This document shows, piece after piece, positions 9,207-19,467 of a stretch of 64,000 nucleotides of DNA. A program made the translations under genes and the position numbers. The stretch is from contig CAMYVD010000005.1 in assembly GCA_947302205.1 (NCBI GenBank), positions 1 to 64,000 on the forward strand, in the 5' to 3' direction. The notes under the pieces were generated by a model. It was not told the origin of the DNA and did no database searches. It saw only the letters and a program-made list of their open reading frames with translations. Source of the stretch: an uncultured Bacteroidales bacterium (GTDB lineage: Bacteria > Bacteroidota > Bacteroidia > Bacteroidales > F082). Within the stretch, counting starts at the first letter, position 1, and each line of letters opens with the position of its first letter.

Positions 9207-10904
9207 TTAAAATGATACTACTGGACGGACATACCAATAGTCCGCGGTTTTTTGAGTGAACCCCACATCTCCATCACTATAAACACCAATTGCATATTGA
9301 TACGACCACTCTGTTGAAGAGGCATTTCTCCATCCGGAATTGGATATAGGATAGAGATCCCCACCTACAATGTTCAAACTATTGTTCACGGCAACCTGAA
9401 CTCCATACAAAACATTCAATTGTCCAGCAGCGGGTAGATACCACCCATTGGCAAAATCAACAGACCATGCCGCAGGATATTCTGTGCTGTTTCCAAAATC
9501 CCTAATCTTTTGAGTATTGCCATAACCATCGAGATCCATTATGGCATCCCTCCAGTGCGTAATATTCGGCAATGTCGGGATATCGACATTTTCCGTGCTC
9601 CACTGATAGCCAGTTTGAAATGTGAGCCCCGCCGCCCAACCGTGTTCACCCGAGGAATCAACATAAAACACAATACCTTTGGCAGTTTTTCCATTGATCG
9701 GCCAATTTGTTGGTTTCACAAAGCTGCCGTCCGTACAAAGGATATCACCGACATCCAAACCTGTATTGTTTGGAGATATAGCATGAAGGACCACGCTTTC
9801 GCCTTCACAAATCTGATTATCCTCAGCCACAATATTCACTACCGGAATATCAAAAACCGTAATTTGAACTATATTACTATAAAACAATATACCATCATAA
9901 ACAACAGCATATCTAAGATAGTTTCCGTTATATGAGACAGGAATGTTATTGTTGACCAAGGTATTGTATGGACCGTTCTCCGATGGTGCAATCTGCCAAA
10001 AACCTGTCCAACCACTACCACCTGACACTTGAGGCTCGGTCAGATCGAATGAGCCACCTACGCAGATAGGAGACGGGGCGACAATACTACCTACACTAAA
10101 ACTCTCTCCAACAAAAACAGTCAATTGGCTAGAAGACTCACAAGACGAAAGGTTATTGAATGTTATGTCATCAAGACCGAAGTCATTACCTATTTGTTGG
10201 GTGTTTTGATTCAAAATAGTAATTGTAGCTTGGGTTGCACTTCCGCTATTCCATATTTCATAAAAGTTGTCCCAAACATTAGTATTTGAGGGGGACCTGA
10301 AAACCTCGCCTATTTGGACGTTATTAATACTAAATTGCAATTGAGCCAGGTATTGTTCTGAATATTGAGACAAAGTGCAAACCCATGTTGAGAAAGAATA
10401 ATCAGTATTAGGAATCACATTAATAGTTTGGCTCCATACCACGGTATTGGGAGTACCAGCGCCATTAATAATCATAAAATTGCCACTTCCTGATGTATGG
10501 TCAACTCCATAAAAATTCGAATGATAGTTATGAGCATCGGTACCGATATAATAGGTTGCTGCTGGACCAAGATTAGACTGATATGTATAGCCAGAGAAAA
10601 AACCCGTATTCCCCGACTCAAAATCCCCGTTAACCACCAAATTATCGCCCGAACTGTATCCAGTAACAGTATAAATGGTAGTTACCTCCGGAGAGGCAAT
10701 TGGATTAGCCGTATTAGTACTTGACAGTCCCTCAGCAGGGCACCATGAATAATAGTCTGCCCCCGAAGCCCATAATTGAACCGATTGGCCAGGCTGTATA
10801 GACTGATTACCACAAGTTATGATGTCACAGTCCCTATTGTTGGCCCCAAGCAAACCTGTTAACACTAAAGATAACAGTATTGTAATACGATTAATCAATA
10901 TCAT
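9207..10904 (-). CDS. Secreted protein with C-terminal DUF1566/lectin-like domain
   Basis: Signal peptide; GIVFYVDSSGEHGWAAGL...ANGWYLPAAGQL...VRPVVSF; no T9SS tail. Confidence 0.75.
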   Translation of the reverse strand: MILINRITILLSLVLTGLLGANNRDCDIITCGNQSIQPGQSVQLWASGADYYSWCPAEGLSSTNTANPIASPEVTTIYTVTGYSSGDNLVVNGDFESGNTGFFSGYTYQSNLGPAATYYIGTDAHNYHSNFYGVDHTSGSGNFMIINGAGTPNTVVWSQTINVIPNTDYSFSTWVCTLSQYSEQYLAQLQFSINNVQIGEVFRSPSNTNVWDNFYEIWNSGSATQATITILNQNTQQIGNDFGLDDITFNNLSSCESSSQLTVFVGESFSVGSIVAPSPICVGGSFDLTEPQVSGGSGWTGFWQIAPSENGPYNTLVNNNIPVSYNGNYLRYAVVYDGILFYSNIVQITVFDIPVVNIVAEDNQICEGESVVLHAISPNNTGLDVGDILCTDGSFVKPTNWPINGKTAKGIVFYVDSSGEHGWAAGLTFQTGYQWSTENVDIPTLPNITHWRDAIMDLDGYGNTQKIRDFGNSTEYPAAWSVDFANGWYLPAAGQLNVLYGVQVAVNNSLNIVGGDLYPISNSGWRNASSTEWSYQYAIGVYSDGDVGFTQKTADYWYVRPVVSF

Positions 10905-10919
10905 GAAATTAGCTTTTTA

Positions 10920-11699
10920 TTACCTCCATTTGTTTCTTGAAAAATTATAACAAGCATCCATCTTGTCAGGCATCAAGGGGATAGTCACACCAACGGTAAT
11001 CTCAATGCCTTGCGGGAAGCGCTTCCCATTGATATTGTATGCATTTACATTTTCTGGGTGCGCTACGTCGTTATGCTCCATTTCCGAGAATGTATCTAGA
11101 AATTCACGATGATAGGTCGCCTCAACTCTTAAATGCGCTCGTTGGCCGTTCACATCGTGGAAAAAGCGTATGCCAAGTCCACCAAAAGCGCCAAGATACA
11201 AAGGTTTCATATTGGCTTTCCCTAGATTGACAATAAGATCTGGATTCGGAAGTCCTGTCTGCTGCAGATGAATTTCGCCTCCCAACAAATAACCCACATT
11301 GCCACCTACTACCAGATAGGGTTGGAGCCAAGATGTAACATTTACACCTACAAGCAAAGGCAAACGGAAGTCAACATATCTTGAACTGATAGAATAATCG
11401 ACATCGTAACCCGAATAATGGGTATAGACCGTTTTCATTCCTCGCTCAACGTACACCAACTCTGGAGCAATGCTGAACCAATTCGTCACAGGAAGGTCTA
11501 CAAAAAGACCTCCAACCAGTCGTAAAACTTTTTTTTGCGGAAGATCGCCCAAGTGCCTATCGGTAAAGCGCATACTGGCCAGATTCACACCTCCCTTGAT
11601 TCCAAACGAAATGCGTTGCTTTGGCAACTCGCCTCTTCTTTGTGAAACAGCCAAGAAAGGGAATAAAACACAAAACACAAGCATCGCCAGTCGTTTCAT
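10920..11699 (-). CDS. Outer-membrane beta-barrel (PorT-like) protein
   Basis: Signal peptide; FGIKGGVNLASMRF...LRLVGGLFVDLPVTNWFSIAPELVYVERG, alternating strand pattern. Confidence 0.75.
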   Translation of the reverse strand: MKRLAMLVFCVLFPFLAVSQRRGELPKQRISFGIKGGVNLASMRFTDRHLGDLPQKKVLRLVGGLFVDLPVTNWFSIAPELVYVERGMKTVYTHYSGYDVDYSISSRYVDFRLPLLVGVNVTSWLQPYLVVGGNVGYLLGGEIHLQQTGLPNPDLIVNLGKANMKPLYLGAFGGLGIRFFHDVNGQRAHLRVEATYHREFLDTFSEMEHNDVAHPENVNAYNINGKRFPQGIEITVGVTIPLMPDKMDACYNFSRNKWR

Positions 11700-12328
11700 T
11701 TCCCTTCCTCCTTTCTCGCAAGGTTGTCACCGTCTTTATAGATGAAAAACTGACCCGGTTTCACCAAACCTTCCACCCCTTCTCCACTTACATCCATGAC
11801 GATGTTGGCAAAATAAAGGCCTCGGATGCCCTCATTGCACATTTCACCTTTGATAATAATACCACGCTTCAACACAACGGCATTACCGTTGAAATCCAAC
11901 TTCTTGTTCTCCTGATAATACACCGTGAACAAATTTTCATGACCGACAATAAATACCGTGTCGGAAAAAGTCTCGGTGGCTTCGGCTAAGTTAAGTTCAA
12001 CCACACTGTTGTGCTGGTTGGTCAAGTTGAGGTACACATTCGGCTCCAGCACCCCCAAAGGCCAGTTGGGATCGTTCGAATAACAGCGTTGTTTGGGGGC
12101 AACCACAAAACGTCCTTCAACATTGGGTGGCACATATCCCTGCGGAATCTCACCGAACCGTTCCTCAAACACCGTTCTCAACGTGTCGGGAATAGCATCC
12201 ACGATGCTCTCCATATAGTTCTCAGAGCCCAGTAAGACAACAGTTGACTCATCATTCTTGGTGCAGGAGACAAAAAACGAGATGAGCAATACATTAATAT
12301 ATATGAGGTACCGCCTTCTTACTATCAT
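11696..12328 (-). CDS. Hypothetical lipoprotein
   Basis: Lipobox-like FFVSCTKND; overlaps neighbouring genes at both ends. Confidence 0.6.
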   Translation of the reverse strand: MIVRRRYLIYINVLLISFFVSCTKNDESTVVLLGSENYMESIVDAIPDTLRTVFEERFGEIPQGYVPPNVEGRFVVAPKQRCYSNDPNWPLGVLEPNVYLNLTNQHNSVVELNLAEATETFSDTVFIVGHENLFTVYYQENKKLDFNGNAVVLKRGIIIKGEMCNEGIRGLYFANIVMDVSGEGVEGLVKPGQFFIYKDGDNLARKEEGK

Positions 12329-13349
12329 CTGTCAACACATAATTACCTTGGCTAATCCTTATTACACTAAGGTTCCTATTGTCTGAATAATCAACGTAGG
12401 TAATGTTTCTTTCATTACGTAAGTCCAGAGAATTCAGATTGTTTTTCTTACATATAACGCTGTCAATCTCCGTTTTCGACAAATCAAGATTGTTTAACTG
12501 ATTGTTGGAACAATCGATAAACCTTAATTTGGGATTATCCGAAACCATTAATGATACCAATCTATTTTGCGAACAATTGATTTTTGACAGTTTCGGGTTT
12601 TGGTTTAATGATAGGACACTAATCCTATTGTTTCTGATATCCAAATAAGACAATTTTTCATTGTGGCTTAAATCAATATCATACAACTCATTGTTTTTAC
12701 ATGACAAACTCTTCAATTCCTTATTACCATTAAGAATAAGATTCGTTAAACCACACCCATTCGCTTCAAGCTTTTCCAGCGAAGGATTCTTACTCAAGTC
12801 GAGTTTGCCCAGATTGTTTCCCGAACAGACAAGTACTTTTAGGTTTTTGAATGCTTCAATGCCAGTAAAATCCGTTATTGACGGGGAATCCTCTTGGAAA
12901 ATGCCTCCTATGACACTCTTTTTCTCTTTGGCACAAATAATCACATACGTATGTTCGGCATCCCAAGTTGTAATTTCGCCATCGTTATCCATGTCGCAAC
13001 AACGCAGCAGATAGGCCTTGAACTGAGGGTCTTTGATGTCAAGAACGGTTTCGTTTCCAAAGCTATTCCCATACAAGCACGCATTCAAATCGGCATTCAA
13101 CCTTTTGTTTTCTTCCTTCAAGCTTTTGTTCTCAGCCTGGAGTTCGTCACAATTCCCATTGGAATTCTTCTTTTGACTCTTTTTCAACTTTGTTTCCAAA
13201 GTTTGCTTCTCTTCCTCTAATTTCTTGATTCTTGCATTGAGTTTTTTAATGGTAATCTCATTATCTCCGACAGATTGTGCTTGTATAGGAGCCTGGGAAA
13301 CAAGCAACATCCCACATACAATTGCAAATAATATAATCCTAATTTTCAT
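12294..13349 (-). CDS. Secreted coiled-coil plus leucine-rich-repeat protein
   Basis: Signal peptide; coiled coil KKLNARIKKLEEEKQTLETKLKKSQKK; LRRs such as LKVLVCSGNNLGKLDLSKNPSLEKL. Confidence 0.8.
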   Translation of the reverse strand: MKIRIILFAIVCGMLLVSQAPIQAQSVGDNEITIKKLNARIKKLEEEKQTLETKLKKSQKKNSNGNCDELQAENKSLKEENKRLNADLNACLYGNSFGNETVLDIKDPQFKAYLLRCCDMDNDGEITTWDAEHTYVIICAKEKKSVIGGIFQEDSPSITDFTGIEAFKNLKVLVCSGNNLGKLDLSKNPSLEKLEANGCGLTNLILNGNKELKSLSCKNNELYDIDLSHNEKLSYLDIRNNRISVLSLNQNPKLSKINCSQNRLVSLMVSDNPKLRFIDCSNNQLNNLDLSKTEIDSVICKKNNLNSLDLRNERNITYVDYSDNRNLSVIRISQGNYVLTDDSKKAVPHIY

Positions 13350-13371
13350 ATTAATGTAATTTATTCAATAT

Positions 13372-14835
13372 TCATTCATCGTAATAACTTCCATCAGGTT
13401 CTCCGTCAACCACTTTCATATATTTGGTTGAATCAACTTGTTTGGTTATGACATCATACATCTTACCATTCCAAGGTTGCATGTGAGAAAAAGTGCCAAC
13501 ATAATATTCGTATGGAGTACGCATCCAACCCGAATCAATTTCACTCGCATGGAAGTAGCCTTCAAAGAATACCGAATCTCCTCTTATAAATGCCATCATC
13601 GTTCCAAAACCATCCAAATCACCATCTTTAAATGATCCAAAATACTCAAACGAATCAAACATAGCCTTACCTTGTCCGTTTGGTACATAAAGGCTGTCCC
13701 ACTCGCCCCAATAAGTATACTGTTGGTCGAGTGAAGTGTGATAGATGACAGAATCAGGCTCTTGAATCTCAACGAATTCTTTATTCTTATCATTATTATC
13801 GTCCTGCTTATCGGGCCATAGAATGACACCTGCCACAATGGCAACTAAAATTGACGCTGCACCGATAATGATTTTTTTCTTCTTGCCGTCGTCTTGACCG
13901 CCATCGCTTGCCATCCATTCATCAATAGCCACTCTGAATTCCGCTGCGCTTTGGTATCTTTTCTTCTGGTCCTTCTCAGTGGCTTTACCGATAATGGCTC
14001 GCAATGCTTTATCGCCAATCTCCTTCAAGGGCAATTTGTCGTTCAATTGTTTCTTGCGGACTTCATCAGCAGGCCCTTCGAAAGGAAGATGCCCAGCAGC
14101 AAGCTGAAACAGCGTGATGCCCAATGCATAGATGTCGGTGGTATAGCTTTGGTGTTTCAGGTCGCCCAAAACAAGTTCAGGAGCCGCATAACACACTTTT
14201 CCAGTGAACTGGCCATCCGTTGTAAGTTGCTTGTCGGTGGTAGCAAGGTCATCAATCTTTTTAGCAATACCAAAGTCAATAAGTTTGACATCACCATTTG
14301 AGGTTATAATGATGTTTGAGGGATCGATATCACGATGGATGTATCCTTGATCGTGCAACACGCTAATGCCGGAAAGGAGGCCCCGAAACACCGTACCCAC
14401 AAACGCCTTGCGATTTTGTTGGTATTGGTTAAATAGTTTTCTTGCAGTAGGATTTGGCGTGCCATCGCGATTAAACGTTTGTCCTTCTAACAAATCATCC
14501 AAGTTCACACCATCAAGAAGCTCACTGACTACATGATAATATACATTGGGACCCTTGTGAAGCTCCACAAAATCGATCATTTCGACCAAATTCAGGCTCT
14601 TAATTCGAATTGAGGCTTCACGTCGAGCTCTAATGATGACGTGTTCGGGAAGACCTTCAAACATGCATTTGACAGCCACATCCCGTTCTCTCAATACGAC
14701 TCCCTGTTTATTGATTTCCACTCGCTTCCCCTTGAACACACGGCCCATGCCGCCTTCGCCTAAAGGTTTATCGGAAGAATCATACTCGTAATAAACGTTC
14801 TTTTCAGATTCGTTTTGCAGCCTAATTATTGCCAT
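13372..14835 (-). CDS. Transmembrane Ser/Thr protein kinase with MORN-like C-terminal region
   Basis: GEGGMGRVFKG, VAVKC, HRDIDPSNIII, DFG, APE; TM IIIGAASILVAIVAGVILW; YWGEWD...GQGKAMFDSFEYFGSFKDGDLDGFGTM. Confidence 0.9.
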   Translation of the reverse strand: MAIIRLQNESEKNVYYEYDSSDKPLGEGGMGRVFKGKRVEINKQGVVLRERDVAVKCMFEGLPEHVIIRARREASIRIKSLNLVEMIDFVELHKGPNVYYHVVSELLDGVNLDDLLEGQTFNRDGTPNPTARKLFNQYQQNRKAFVGTVFRGLLSGISVLHDQGYIHRDIDPSNIIITSNGDVKLIDFGIAKKIDDLATTDKQLTTDGQFTGKVCYAAPELVLGDLKHQSYTTDIYALGITLFQLAAGHLPFEGPADEVRKKQLNDKLPLKEIGDKALRAIIGKATEKDQKKRYQSAAEFRVAIDEWMASDGGQDDGKKKKIIIGAASILVAIVAGVILWPDKQDDNNDKNKEFVEIQEPDSVIYHTSLDQQYTYWGEWDSLYVPNGQGKAMFDSFEYFGSFKDGDLDGFGTMMAFIRGDSVFFEGYFHASEIDSGWMRTPYEYYVGTFSHMQPWNGKMYDVITKQVDSTKYMKVVDGEPDGSYYDE

Positions 14836-14908
14836 AACTTAGTAACATTCAGCATAGGGCTGTCTGGTGGCGTCCCAAACAGCCCTATTTTCACATCTTA
14901 CAATTATT

Positions 14909-16147
14909 TCATTGAACTTCTATGACCACAGCCCTTTTAGAACTCGAGTTATAGAATACGTACACGCCTTTCGAAGTGACCTTATAAGTGGCCTTCGTGG
15001 TGTTGTTCTTGCTGGTTCCGTACTCATTAGGCTGGATACTTGACTCAATCAAATCCTTATACTTAAAATAATAAATGCCCGCACGTTTCTTGTCATTTTT
15101 AAAATCACGTGTTTTGATGAAGTAATTGTCCTTGGCCTCCTTCTCGTCCTTAAAATTGGCTTGAATACAGACCTCCATGTCGTGACCTTCCTGTTTCAAG
15201 ATGACACGCTTCGCATTTTGAGGAATCGCATAACCATTCTGCTGTTCTGTAAGTCTAACCAGTTCGGCCTCATTGTCATTGACAAGGATTTGACCAGGGT
15301 TAAGTTGAACATCACGCACCTCACGATAGTCAGGATTGACGACCTTGCCGTACTCTGCCACGTCCTTCATGCGCAGGCTTACGGTAGTCTCCACCTCACC
15401 CGACATCATCGTCATGATGAAAAAGTAAGGAGTCTGCTCATAGTTCTGCTCCGTAACGATACCTGTATAAAGGGAACCGTCTTTCATCCTGATTTCGTCA
15501 AGTAGTTTGCTTTGCTCGAAGATGGACTGGTCGGGGTTGTTTTTGATGAAATTGTCCTTCACGATGTCATTCTTCTCAACAGACTCCTTCACGCCATCCT
15601 CACGAAGAATGGTGGTCGTTTCACCAGGAATTTCCATGATACACTGGCCTGACACCTGATGGCCATCCTTCATTTTCAAGAAACGATTAATACCCGAGAT
15701 GAGCATCTCGTCTCGTGGAGAATACTCCACCGAAGCAATCTCACTCCAGTGAAAGACATAGTCATGCTTCAACTCAACATATCTCACCGTGCGGCCCTGC
15801 TCAAGGACAAATACATCATTGATCAAGGCGCCCGTGTCGATAGTACTCAGGCTCATTTCACTTTTCTTGTCGAGTGTTCCGTTCTCGTCGGCATAGTGTT
15901 TCCATTCCTCAGGCAGACTGTCATAGGCCACTTTCTTCCCATTGTTGGTTTTCACTTTGGCACCATCTAAAACAATGGTAGCTTCCTCAGCATGGAAAGT
16001 GCATGCACTACCTGGTTTCTGACTCTTCATGTAACCGTGCAGTACTGAGCCATTCTTAAGCTTCATGGTCTGCACAACTTGAGCCTTAGCCGGCAGTATA
16101 ATGCCGATGACCAGGGCTATAATGATAATTATAAATGATTTCTTCAT
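14909..16147 (-). CDS. Hypothetical secreted protein with three internal MK(L/M)K(N/D)G repeats
   Basis: Signal peptide; MKLKNGSVLHGYM, LKMKDGHQVSGQC, IRMKDGSLYTGIV. Confidence 0.6.
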   Translation of the reverse strand: MKKSFIIIIIALVIGIILPAKAQVVQTMKLKNGSVLHGYMKSQKPGSACTFHAEEATIVLDGAKVKTNNGKKVAYDSLPEEWKHYADENGTLDKKSEMSLSTIDTGALINDVFVLEQGRTVRYVELKHDYVFHWSEIASVEYSPRDEMLISGINRFLKMKDGHQVSGQCIMEIPGETTTILREDGVKESVEKNDIVKDNFIKNNPDQSIFEQSKLLDEIRMKDGSLYTGIVTEQNYEQTPYFFIMTMMSGEVETTVSLRMKDVAEYGKVVNPDYREVRDVQLNPGQILVNDNEAELVRLTEQQNGYAIPQNAKRVILKQEGHDMEVCIQANFKDEKEAKDNYFIKTRDFKNDKKRAGIYYFKYKDLIESSIQPNEYGTSKNNTTKATYKVTSKGVYVFYNSSSKRAVVIEVQ

Positions 16148-16155
16148 AGGAAACC

Positions 16156-17208
16156 TTACTTTTTGATAGTTTCTAAACTCTCTTTATTGATGACTCGACA
16201 ACCACTTAGAGGTTCCCCCATACAAGACTCCACAGAATGGTTCATATTGGCTTTTGTGGTTCTCGAATACATTTCACAATTACCTCCAATAGTTGTCATA
16301 GCGTTTGTAGTAAGATCTTTCAGAGTCCATTCCAAGTAAGGCCAATTAAAGTAAAACTCATATACATGCATTTCCTTGATATTAGCTTGATAGGTAATTT
16401 CGTGTGCCATCTCGTCACTTCCACCTTCCTCATTATTGACAAAAAACCTCCATTGGAAAGTCGTATTACCGAAAGGCTGGACGAAATGATTTTCCCAATA
16501 AATATGGTTAGGTTGCATCCATGAAGGGTAATTATAGTGAAGCCTATAGTTAAAAAAAGCAGTGTTCTCATCAGGATTCGGGACATAAGAACCGTTGTCA
16601 TTGAAAGTATACGCATGGTTCCCTTTTGTGGAATAAAGATATGATAACGATACTACACCGTTCCAATAAGTCATCTCAGCATCTTTGACAACAACAAGGG
16701 CTCCAGCAGGATTCATCTCCACATGATGGGTGGAATGGTCAGCATCAACCATGATTTTGGCACTACCAATACCTACAATCGCTTCTTCGTTAGTAATAAC
16801 AGTCGAAATTCTTTCAATCATCAAGGTAGATAACTTTTCTTTTCCTTTGATAGTCCAGCAAAAGTCATTGCCATTTTCCACCACATCGGAGATAGCTACC
16901 ACAGTGTATTCGTCATTGGCGAGTTCCAAAGTCGCAACCATATTCTCGTAATAATCTTTAAGTCTTCTGGTGTTAGAAGCTATTAGGTTGCCATTACGAT
17001 CGTAAACCAGCAGATTAATCCGAAGTTGTTCATCTGAAGGTAACTCTGCTAGGCTTGATTCATTAAGGACATAGGGAATCCACTTATTAATGACTTCGAG
17101 GGGTGTCACTTCAAACCTCACTTCTCTCGAAATAGAGATATCTTCGTTCTTGCATGAGGAAAGCATAATGGCCATCAACGCCATGCACATAATCATATAT
17201 TTTTTCAT
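16156..17208 (-). CDS. Lipoprotein, possibly FimB/Mfa2 fimbrial-associated family
   Basis: Lipobox IMLSSCKNE; general resemblance to fimbrial-anchor lipoproteins. Confidence 0.45.
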   Translation of the reverse strand: MKKYMIMCMALMAIMLSSCKNEDISISREVRFEVTPLEVINKWIPYVLNESSLAELPSDEQLRINLLVYDRNGNLIASNTRRLKDYYENMVATLELANDEYTVVAISDVVENGNDFCWTIKGKEKLSTLMIERISTVITNEEAIVGIGSAKIMVDADHSTHHVEMNPAGALVVVKDAEMTYWNGVVSLSYLYSTKGNHAYTFNDNGSYVPNPDENTAFFNYRLHYNYPSWMQPNHIYWENHFVQPFGNTTFQWRFFVNNEEGGSDEMAHEITYQANIKEMHVYEFYFNWPYLEWTLKDLTTNAMTTIGGNCEMYSRTTKANMNHSVESCMGEPLSGCRVINKESLETIKK

Positions 17209-17224
17209 AGCTCTCTTATTTTAA

Positions 17225-17869
17225 TTATTTGACAACATTGAACAGATATGCAATTGAGAGCATGGCAGAACTGACCTTGGTGTCGAAGTTGCCAGCCAAA
17301 TTGCTCATACCCATGCTGTAACGGGCATCAATCAACAAGGCCGAGTTCTCATTGAGACGGGCTTTGTAGATCAAGCCCACTGTAGGCATTACATCATTGC
17401 CCTTGATTTGCCCCGTGCCATAAGTAGCTCCTTCGTAATAGAGTTCGTCAGGTTTAGCTTTAAGAATCACTACCGCCGTAGCACCAGCCTGAAGAGCAAA
17501 ACTTGGCGTAAAATACAATTGCGCCAATACAGGCACTTCAACGCAGCTTGTAGTCAATCTCGACGAACCAAGTTTAATGCTGCGGCTGCTGTACATGGCT
17601 TCAATTTGCAAGCCGAACCAACCCGTACCACCACAGCTCATTTCAGTGCGACGTCCGAATTGGGCATTGAATGCAGCACCAATTTGATAACCGAGACCCA
17701 TTCCGGGTTTAAAATTTTCTAGGCTCGAATAGCTTCCCATATCTAAGCCAACACCTATTTTAGGTCCAATCGCCATGCGGAGGGGTCTGTCATCCTCGCA
17801 CTCTTCCTGGGCGAACAACCCGTTGCAGCATAATGCCGCAAACAGAAGTAACAATAAAAATTTACGCAT
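17225..17869 (-). CDS. Outer-membrane beta-barrel protein
   Basis: Signal peptide; IGPKIGVGLDMGSY...GLGYQIGAAFNAQFGRR... ending SIAYLFNVVK. Confidence 0.75.
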   Translation of the reverse strand: MRKFLLLLLFAALCCNGLFAQEECEDDRPLRMAIGPKIGVGLDMGSYSSLENFKPGMGLGYQIGAAFNAQFGRRTEMSCGGTGWFGLQIEAMYSSRSIKLGSSRLTTSCVEVPVLAQLYFTPSFALQAGATAVVILKAKPDELYYEGATYGTGQIKGNDVMPTVGLIYKARLNENSALLIDARYSMGMSNLAGNFDTKVSSAMLSIAYLFNVVK

Positions 17870-17898
17870 AAGATATAAATTTAAGATTAAATGATTTA

Positions 17899-19464
17899 TT
17901 AGATTTTCTTTAATGTCACACGCGCCGACCTGCTTCCGCAGTCGTGTCCATCAACCTCAGCACTGATCACCGCCTGGACTTGTTTATTATCCTCATCCAC
18001 CTTAACCGTTGATGTCAATGTTTTCGATTGTTTGGGCGAAAGCTTTCCTTTGAAAGGGACTGTCTTTCCGCCCACCGTGAGTTTTACCGATACGGTAACG
18101 GCAACATTCGATGTATTGGTTACATCAGCCTTAACAGTCTGGTTATCGTTTTCGTCAGCATATTCCGAAGTGACCGAAGGAACACTCAAACTGATGTTGA
18201 TATAGTCTATTTTGATCGGTTTGGATTCTTCCTCCCACAACAACAAATCTGGCAAATTGTTTTCGGAATAAGTGACCTTTGCATGCAAGGTGCATTCCGA
18301 GCTCTTACTACTTATTACTCGATCTGCCAATTTGAAATTGTCGCAACGCAATTCCTTACATTCAACAAAGTGTCCATCGCCCTTGTCGAACTCTAACTTG
18401 AGTTTATTGCTTTCAAGAGAAGCAGGAGCAGTTAACGCGAATTGAAGCAGTTCAACTTTTTTGGCATACTCGTAAACACGAACGCTTTCTTCCGGCCAAC
18501 TTGGCTTAAACTTACCATCAAGCCATTCTATGATGCCGTAACCGTTACCCATTGAAACGATGGCACGACGGGCATAGAAATCCTTAGCATCACTAAACTG
18601 GGCAGGGACAAATACACCATCAGAAGTCTTATACCCTTTCTTTCCATCCTTGTCATAAACGGAACAGTCATTATTCTTGTCAGGTTGGGTATTATGGTCA
18701 GATTTGACTTCTTGGCTTCCCGCGGGTTTATACGAATAGTCATAGTTGTTTACAAACAACTGCTTATTCTCATTCTTATTCTCATTTACATTGTTCTGAA
18801 TTCGATCGAAATTTGTGTCAATTTCAACGTATTCTCCTCCTTTTATTTTCACTAAAGCTTTTCCATCCTTGTTGAACGTAGTAGCCCATGTGATTCCTTC
18901 CCTATCTCCTTTCTTAAGTGTTGACATCCCATCCCCTGACCAATCATCAGACCGCTTGTACCTACGGGGCTTTACTTTATCCTTTCCGTTTTCAACTACC
19001 AAAGCCCAGCCTTTGTGTACCGGCATTGTTTCCATATACTTGAACTCAAGTACGGGTTTACCTTTGGCATCCAGATATCCCTGTTTGCCTTCCACACTCC
19101 CTTTCGCAACAGCAATATAGCCTTCAGAGAAAAAAGAATACTTAGTAGCATAGTAATCGCCATCCAACCGTTGGTATTGTCGATTAGCTTCGGTAAGGAT
19201 TCCTAAGATCCTGTCGCCTTGAAGGACGATGGCATAGCCGTCGGAATAGTCAGTAATGGCATCCGCATCCTCGGGAATGCCAAGGGATTTACCATTCCAA
19301 TCAAGGAGTTGGATCCTGCCGTTTTGGTCAATGCATTTGAAGATGTTGTCGCTGTAATGCGTGATGGAGTCGTACTGCGGCACAACCAGCCATTTGACGG
19401 TCTGGGCATAGCCAAGAACCGCGAACAGCATCAATGCGACAACAATTGTAATTCTTTTCTTCAT
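17899..19464 (-). CDS. Secreted WG-repeat-like protein with CARDB/NEW3-like C-terminal domain
   Basis: Signal peptide; WG-like repeats (GKQGYLDAKGKPVLEFKYM, DGKKGYKTSDGVFVPAQFSDAK); C-terminal SVTSEYADENDNQTVKADVTNTSNVAVTVSVKLTVGG. Confidence 0.65.
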   Translation of the reverse strand: MKKRITIVVALMLFAVLGYAQTVKWLVVPQYDSITHYSDNIFKCIDQNGRIQLLDWNGKSLGIPEDADAITDYSDGYAIVLQGDRILGILTEANRQYQRLDGDYYATKYSFFSEGYIAVAKGSVEGKQGYLDAKGKPVLEFKYMETMPVHKGWALVVENGKDKVKPRRYKRSDDWSGDGMSTLKKGDREGITWATTFNKDGKALVKIKGGEYVEIDTNFDRIQNNVNENKNENKQLFVNNYDYSYKPAGSQEVKSDHNTQPDKNNDCSVYDKDGKKGYKTSDGVFVPAQFSDAKDFYARRAIVSMGNGYGIIEWLDGKFKPSWPEESVRVYEYAKKVELLQFALTAPASLESNKLKLEFDKGDGHFVECKELRCDNFKLADRVISSKSSECTLHAKVTYSENNLPDLLLWEEESKPIKIDYINISLSVPSVTSEYADENDNQTVKADVTNTSNVAVTVSVKLTVGGKTVPFKGKLSPKQSKTLTSTVKVDEDNKQVQAVISAEVDGHDCGSRSARVTLKKI

Positions 19465-19467
19465 AAA

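Noticed and set aside
6719-10904. Possible diversity-generating retroelement target (lectin-like domains)
   Set aside because: No reverse transcriptase or template repeat seen in the window.
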